Shown here in pieces: positions 62,230-64,000 of a DNA stretch of 64,000 nt (position 1 is its first letter; each line of letters opens with the position of its first letter). The stretch covers positions 4,857,001-4,921,000 of the forward strand of contig NZ_CP022221.1 of the NCBI RefSeq assembly GCF_004114935.1. The letters run 5' to 3'. Origin of the DNA: Bradyrhizobium zhanjiangense (GTDB lineage: Bacteria > Pseudomonadota > Alphaproteobacteria > Rhizobiales > Xanthobacteraceae). Under the pieces are notes generated by a model. It was not told where the DNA came from. It did not search any database and saw only the letters and a program-made list of their open reading frames with translations. The position numbers and the translations under genes are program-made.

Positions 62230-63954
62230 TCACGCAGCACGCCGCGCCTGGGCCGCGCCGACGGCGTGTCGCACCGCGCGGTAGGCAAACGTGATGGCCG
62301 GACCAATGGTGATGCCGGGCCCGGGATAGGTGCCGCCCATGATCGAATTGGCCTCGTTGCCGCAGGCATAGAGGCCCGCGATCGCACTGCCGTCTGCGCG
62401 CGTGACCTGCGCCCATTCGTTGATGACGAGACCGGCGGCCGCGCCGATGTCGCCGGGATAGAGTCGCACCGCATAATAGGGCGCAGTCGAGATCGGACCG
62501 AGCGTCGGATTTGGACCGACGGAGGCATCGCCGTTGACGCGGTGATAGGGCGTGGTGCCGCGGCCGAAATCGGGATCGACCCCGCTTGCGGCATAGCGGT
62601 TCATCGCCGCGATGGTCGTTTCGAGATTGGCCGCCGGCACGCCAATCTTGGCGGCGAGGTCGGCGACTGTCGCGCCTTCCGTCAGGTAGCCGTCGGCCAG
62701 ATAAGGCGCGAGCTTGCGGGTGCCCATCCGCACCATGCCGAGACCGTATTTCGAGAGCCCGACGGCGTCGGTGATGATGAAGCAGGGAATGCAGGGTGCC
62801 TGCTTGTTATGCTCGAACATCGCGCGTCCGAACAGGTGATAGGAGACGGATTCGTTGACGAAGCGTCGTCCTGTCTGATCGACGCAGACCGTTCCGGGCT
62901 TGCTGCGATCCATGACGAAATGCGGGAAGCTCGCCGTGCTGCCGTCGGCACGCTTGCGGATCGAGACCGGCGCCCAGAAGGCGCTGTCGAGATTGCCTTC
63001 GCCGAAGCGGGCGCCGAGCCGCAAGGCGATGTCCTGCATGGCGCCGGTATGTCCCGGCGCCGAAGGGCTGTACGTCGCGGCCTGGGGCAATAGCTCGGCG
63101 CGGCGTTGCGGATGCCGGTTGAAGCCGCCGGCCGCGAGCACGATCCCGTTCGTGGCCGCGACGCCGCGGGTCGTGGCGCCCGATTTGAGGATCGCGCCGG
63201 TGACGGCGCCGTTCTCGGTGACGAGATCCTGCACCTCGGTCCGGATCAGGATCTCGACGCCGCGCGCCTTCAGCGACGCCAGGAAACGCCCGATCAGCGC
63301 GTTGCCCATGACCAGGCGCGAGCCGCGCCGGCCCTTGAGCCGATCGCCGGCATAATGTGCGAGGATCTTGAAAGCATGCACAGCTGATCGCGCCGATGTC
63401 TTGATCGCGAGCAGGTGGCCGATGTCGGTGCGGTCGACCATCATGCCGCCGAAGATCGTGAACTCCGGGATCGGCGGTCGGATCTTGTCGAGATCGACTC
63501 CCAGGCTGCGGCCGTCGAACGGCACCGGTTCGAGCGCCCGCCCGCGCATGGTCGCGCCCTCGAACTGCTGCTCGTAGTCGGGATGGGTCGCATAGGGGCG
63601 GAACTTGACCATGCTGTTGGCTTCGAGCGCCGCAATTGCGTCCGGCGCGCTGTCGAGAAAGGCCTCGCGCATCGACGGCGCCGAATGATTGCCGACGACG
63701 CCATCGAGGAACTTGCGGACCTTTTCCTTGCTGTCGTCGGGATTGACGCTCCTGGAATGGTGCGAGTTCGGGACCCAGGTGGTTGCCGCGGAGAGGGCGC
63801 TGGTGCCGCCGACATACTCCGTGCGTTCGACCAGCAGGACCTTTCGGCCCTCGATCGCGGCGAACAGGGCCGCGGCCATTCCGGCCGCCCCGGACCCGAT
63901 CACGAGCAGATCGTAGCGCGCGCCGTCGGAAATCTCGTCGATGGTCCTGAACAT
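62230..63954 (-). CDS. FAD-dependent dehydrogenase, KstD/fumarate-reductase-flavoprotein type
   Basis: A 574-residue paralogue of the downstream enzyme. FAD loop LLVIGSGAAGMAAALFAAIEGRKVLLVERTEYVGGTSALSAATTWVP near the N terminus; C-terminal GNEANSIMGGTYPGPGITIGPAITFAYRAV. A Tyr/Gly region TTPYHRVNGDASVGPNPTLGPI corresponds to TPYNCVQGDAAHQPNPCVAPI in the neighbour. ATG at 63954 follows GAGGTGA; the alternative GTG at 63963 would overlap the upstream gene by one base. Two such enzymes in one operon suggest either a heteromeric enzyme or successive desaturations. Confidence 0.88.
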   Translation of the reverse strand: MFRTIDEISDGARYDLLVIGSGAAGMAAALFAAIEGRKVLLVERTEYVGGTSALSAATTWVPNSHHSRSVNPDDSKEKVRKFLDGVVGNHSAPSMREAFLDSAPDAIAALEANSMVKFRPYATHPDYEQQFEGATMRGRALEPVPFDGRSLGVDLDKIRPPIPEFTIFGGMMVDRTDIGHLLAIKTSARSAVHAFKILAHYAGDRLKGRRGSRLVMGNALIGRFLASLKARGVEILIRTEVQDLVTENGAVTGAILKSGATTRGVAATNGIVLAAGGFNRHPQRRAELLPQAATYSPSAPGHTGAMQDIALRLGARFGEGNLDSAFWAPVSIRKRADGSTASFPHFVMDRSKPGTVCVDQTGRRFVNESVSYHLFGRAMFEHNKQAPCIPCFIITDAVGLSKYGLGMVRMGTRKLAPYLADGYLTEGATVADLAAKIGVPAANLETTIAAMNRYAASGVDPDFGRGTTPYHRVNGDASVGPNPTLGPISTAPYYAVRLYPGDIGAAAGLVINEWAQVTRADGSAIAGLYACGNEANSIMGGTYPGPGITIGPAITFAYRAVRHAVGAAQARRAA

Positions 63955-63959
63955 GGCGG

Positions 63960-64000
63960 TCACCTCGATCCGTCGCGGGCGAGCAGGAAGTCCACCATCG
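63960..64000 (-). CDS. C-terminal end of an upstream gene, continuing beyond the window
   Basis: On the minus strand a frame ending VDFLLARDGSR and TGA (63960-63962) lies 5 bp before the FAD enzyme start. It is compatible with the tail of another operon gene, but 12 codons are too few to identify it. Confidence 0.35.
   Translation of the reverse strand, partial: MVDFLLARDGSR

Noticed and set aside
60471..63093. Long plus-strand frames opposite both FAD dehydrogenases
   Set aside because: Arg/Gly-rich antisense frames over well-conserved flavoprotein genes.

Overview
The window looks like a chromosome segment of a Bradyrhizobium-type alphaproteobacterium (Nitrobacteraceae). The reasons are the GC-rich coding style, the gyrA - coaD - cyclophilin - queA - tgt order, many short secreted or zinc-ribbon proteins of the kind common in this group, and four kinds of interspersed palindromic intergenic repeat that I associate with Bradyrhizobium/Rhodopseudomonas. 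No species call is made.

Layout. (1) 1-9.2 kb: 3' part of gyrA, then a minus-strand block of a MacB/DevC-like ABC permease, its ATPase and an HSL-type hydrolase (one operon), an acyltransferase-3 membrane protein, the potassium transporter kup and a small secreted protein. (2) 9.4-19.9 kb, housekeeping: coaD, two cyclophilins around a TonB-like secreted protein, queA, asd on the opposite strand behind a Thr-rich leader peptide and terminator, a PepSY protein, a TetR regulator, a patatin-like lipoprotein, tgt, cysK and an orphan BrnA-type protein. (3) 20-32.5 kb: caspase-like secreted protein, EamA transporter, RidA, two small secreted proteins, a formyltransferase, several short proteins, an AI-2E-family permease, a NUDIX hydrolase and a 1067-residue Mfd paralogue. 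(4) 32.5-46 kb, a decayed accessory region: tiny coiled-coil proteins, frameshifted remnants, two copies of a tRNA 3' end, a 67-bp inverted-repeat element, a complete IS3-family element with 4-bp target duplication, a broken IS110-family element and a junction that truncates two catabolic genes. (5) 44-50.3 kb: a LysR-linked catabolic set (MFS, CocE-type hydrolase, truncated BKACE, truncated Bug protein, MBL-fold hydrolase). (6) 52-64 kb: a second catabolic region with an IclR regulator, a divergent FAD enzyme - hydrolase - MFS operon, a tautomerase, and a minus-strand operon of two FAD dehydrogenases, a NIPSNAP protein, a TIM-barrel protein and an SDR, running off the right edge.

Regulation visible in the sequence is the most rewarding part. 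asd has an apparent threonine attenuator whose leader peptide may be translated from a leaderless transcript. The TetR gene lies between two matching 19-bp operator-like palindromes. The IclR gene lies beside a palindrome that recurs upstream of the tautomerase gene. Tgt has lost all four residues that bind zinc in the well-studied enzyme. No complete tRNA, rRNA or CRISPR array was found.
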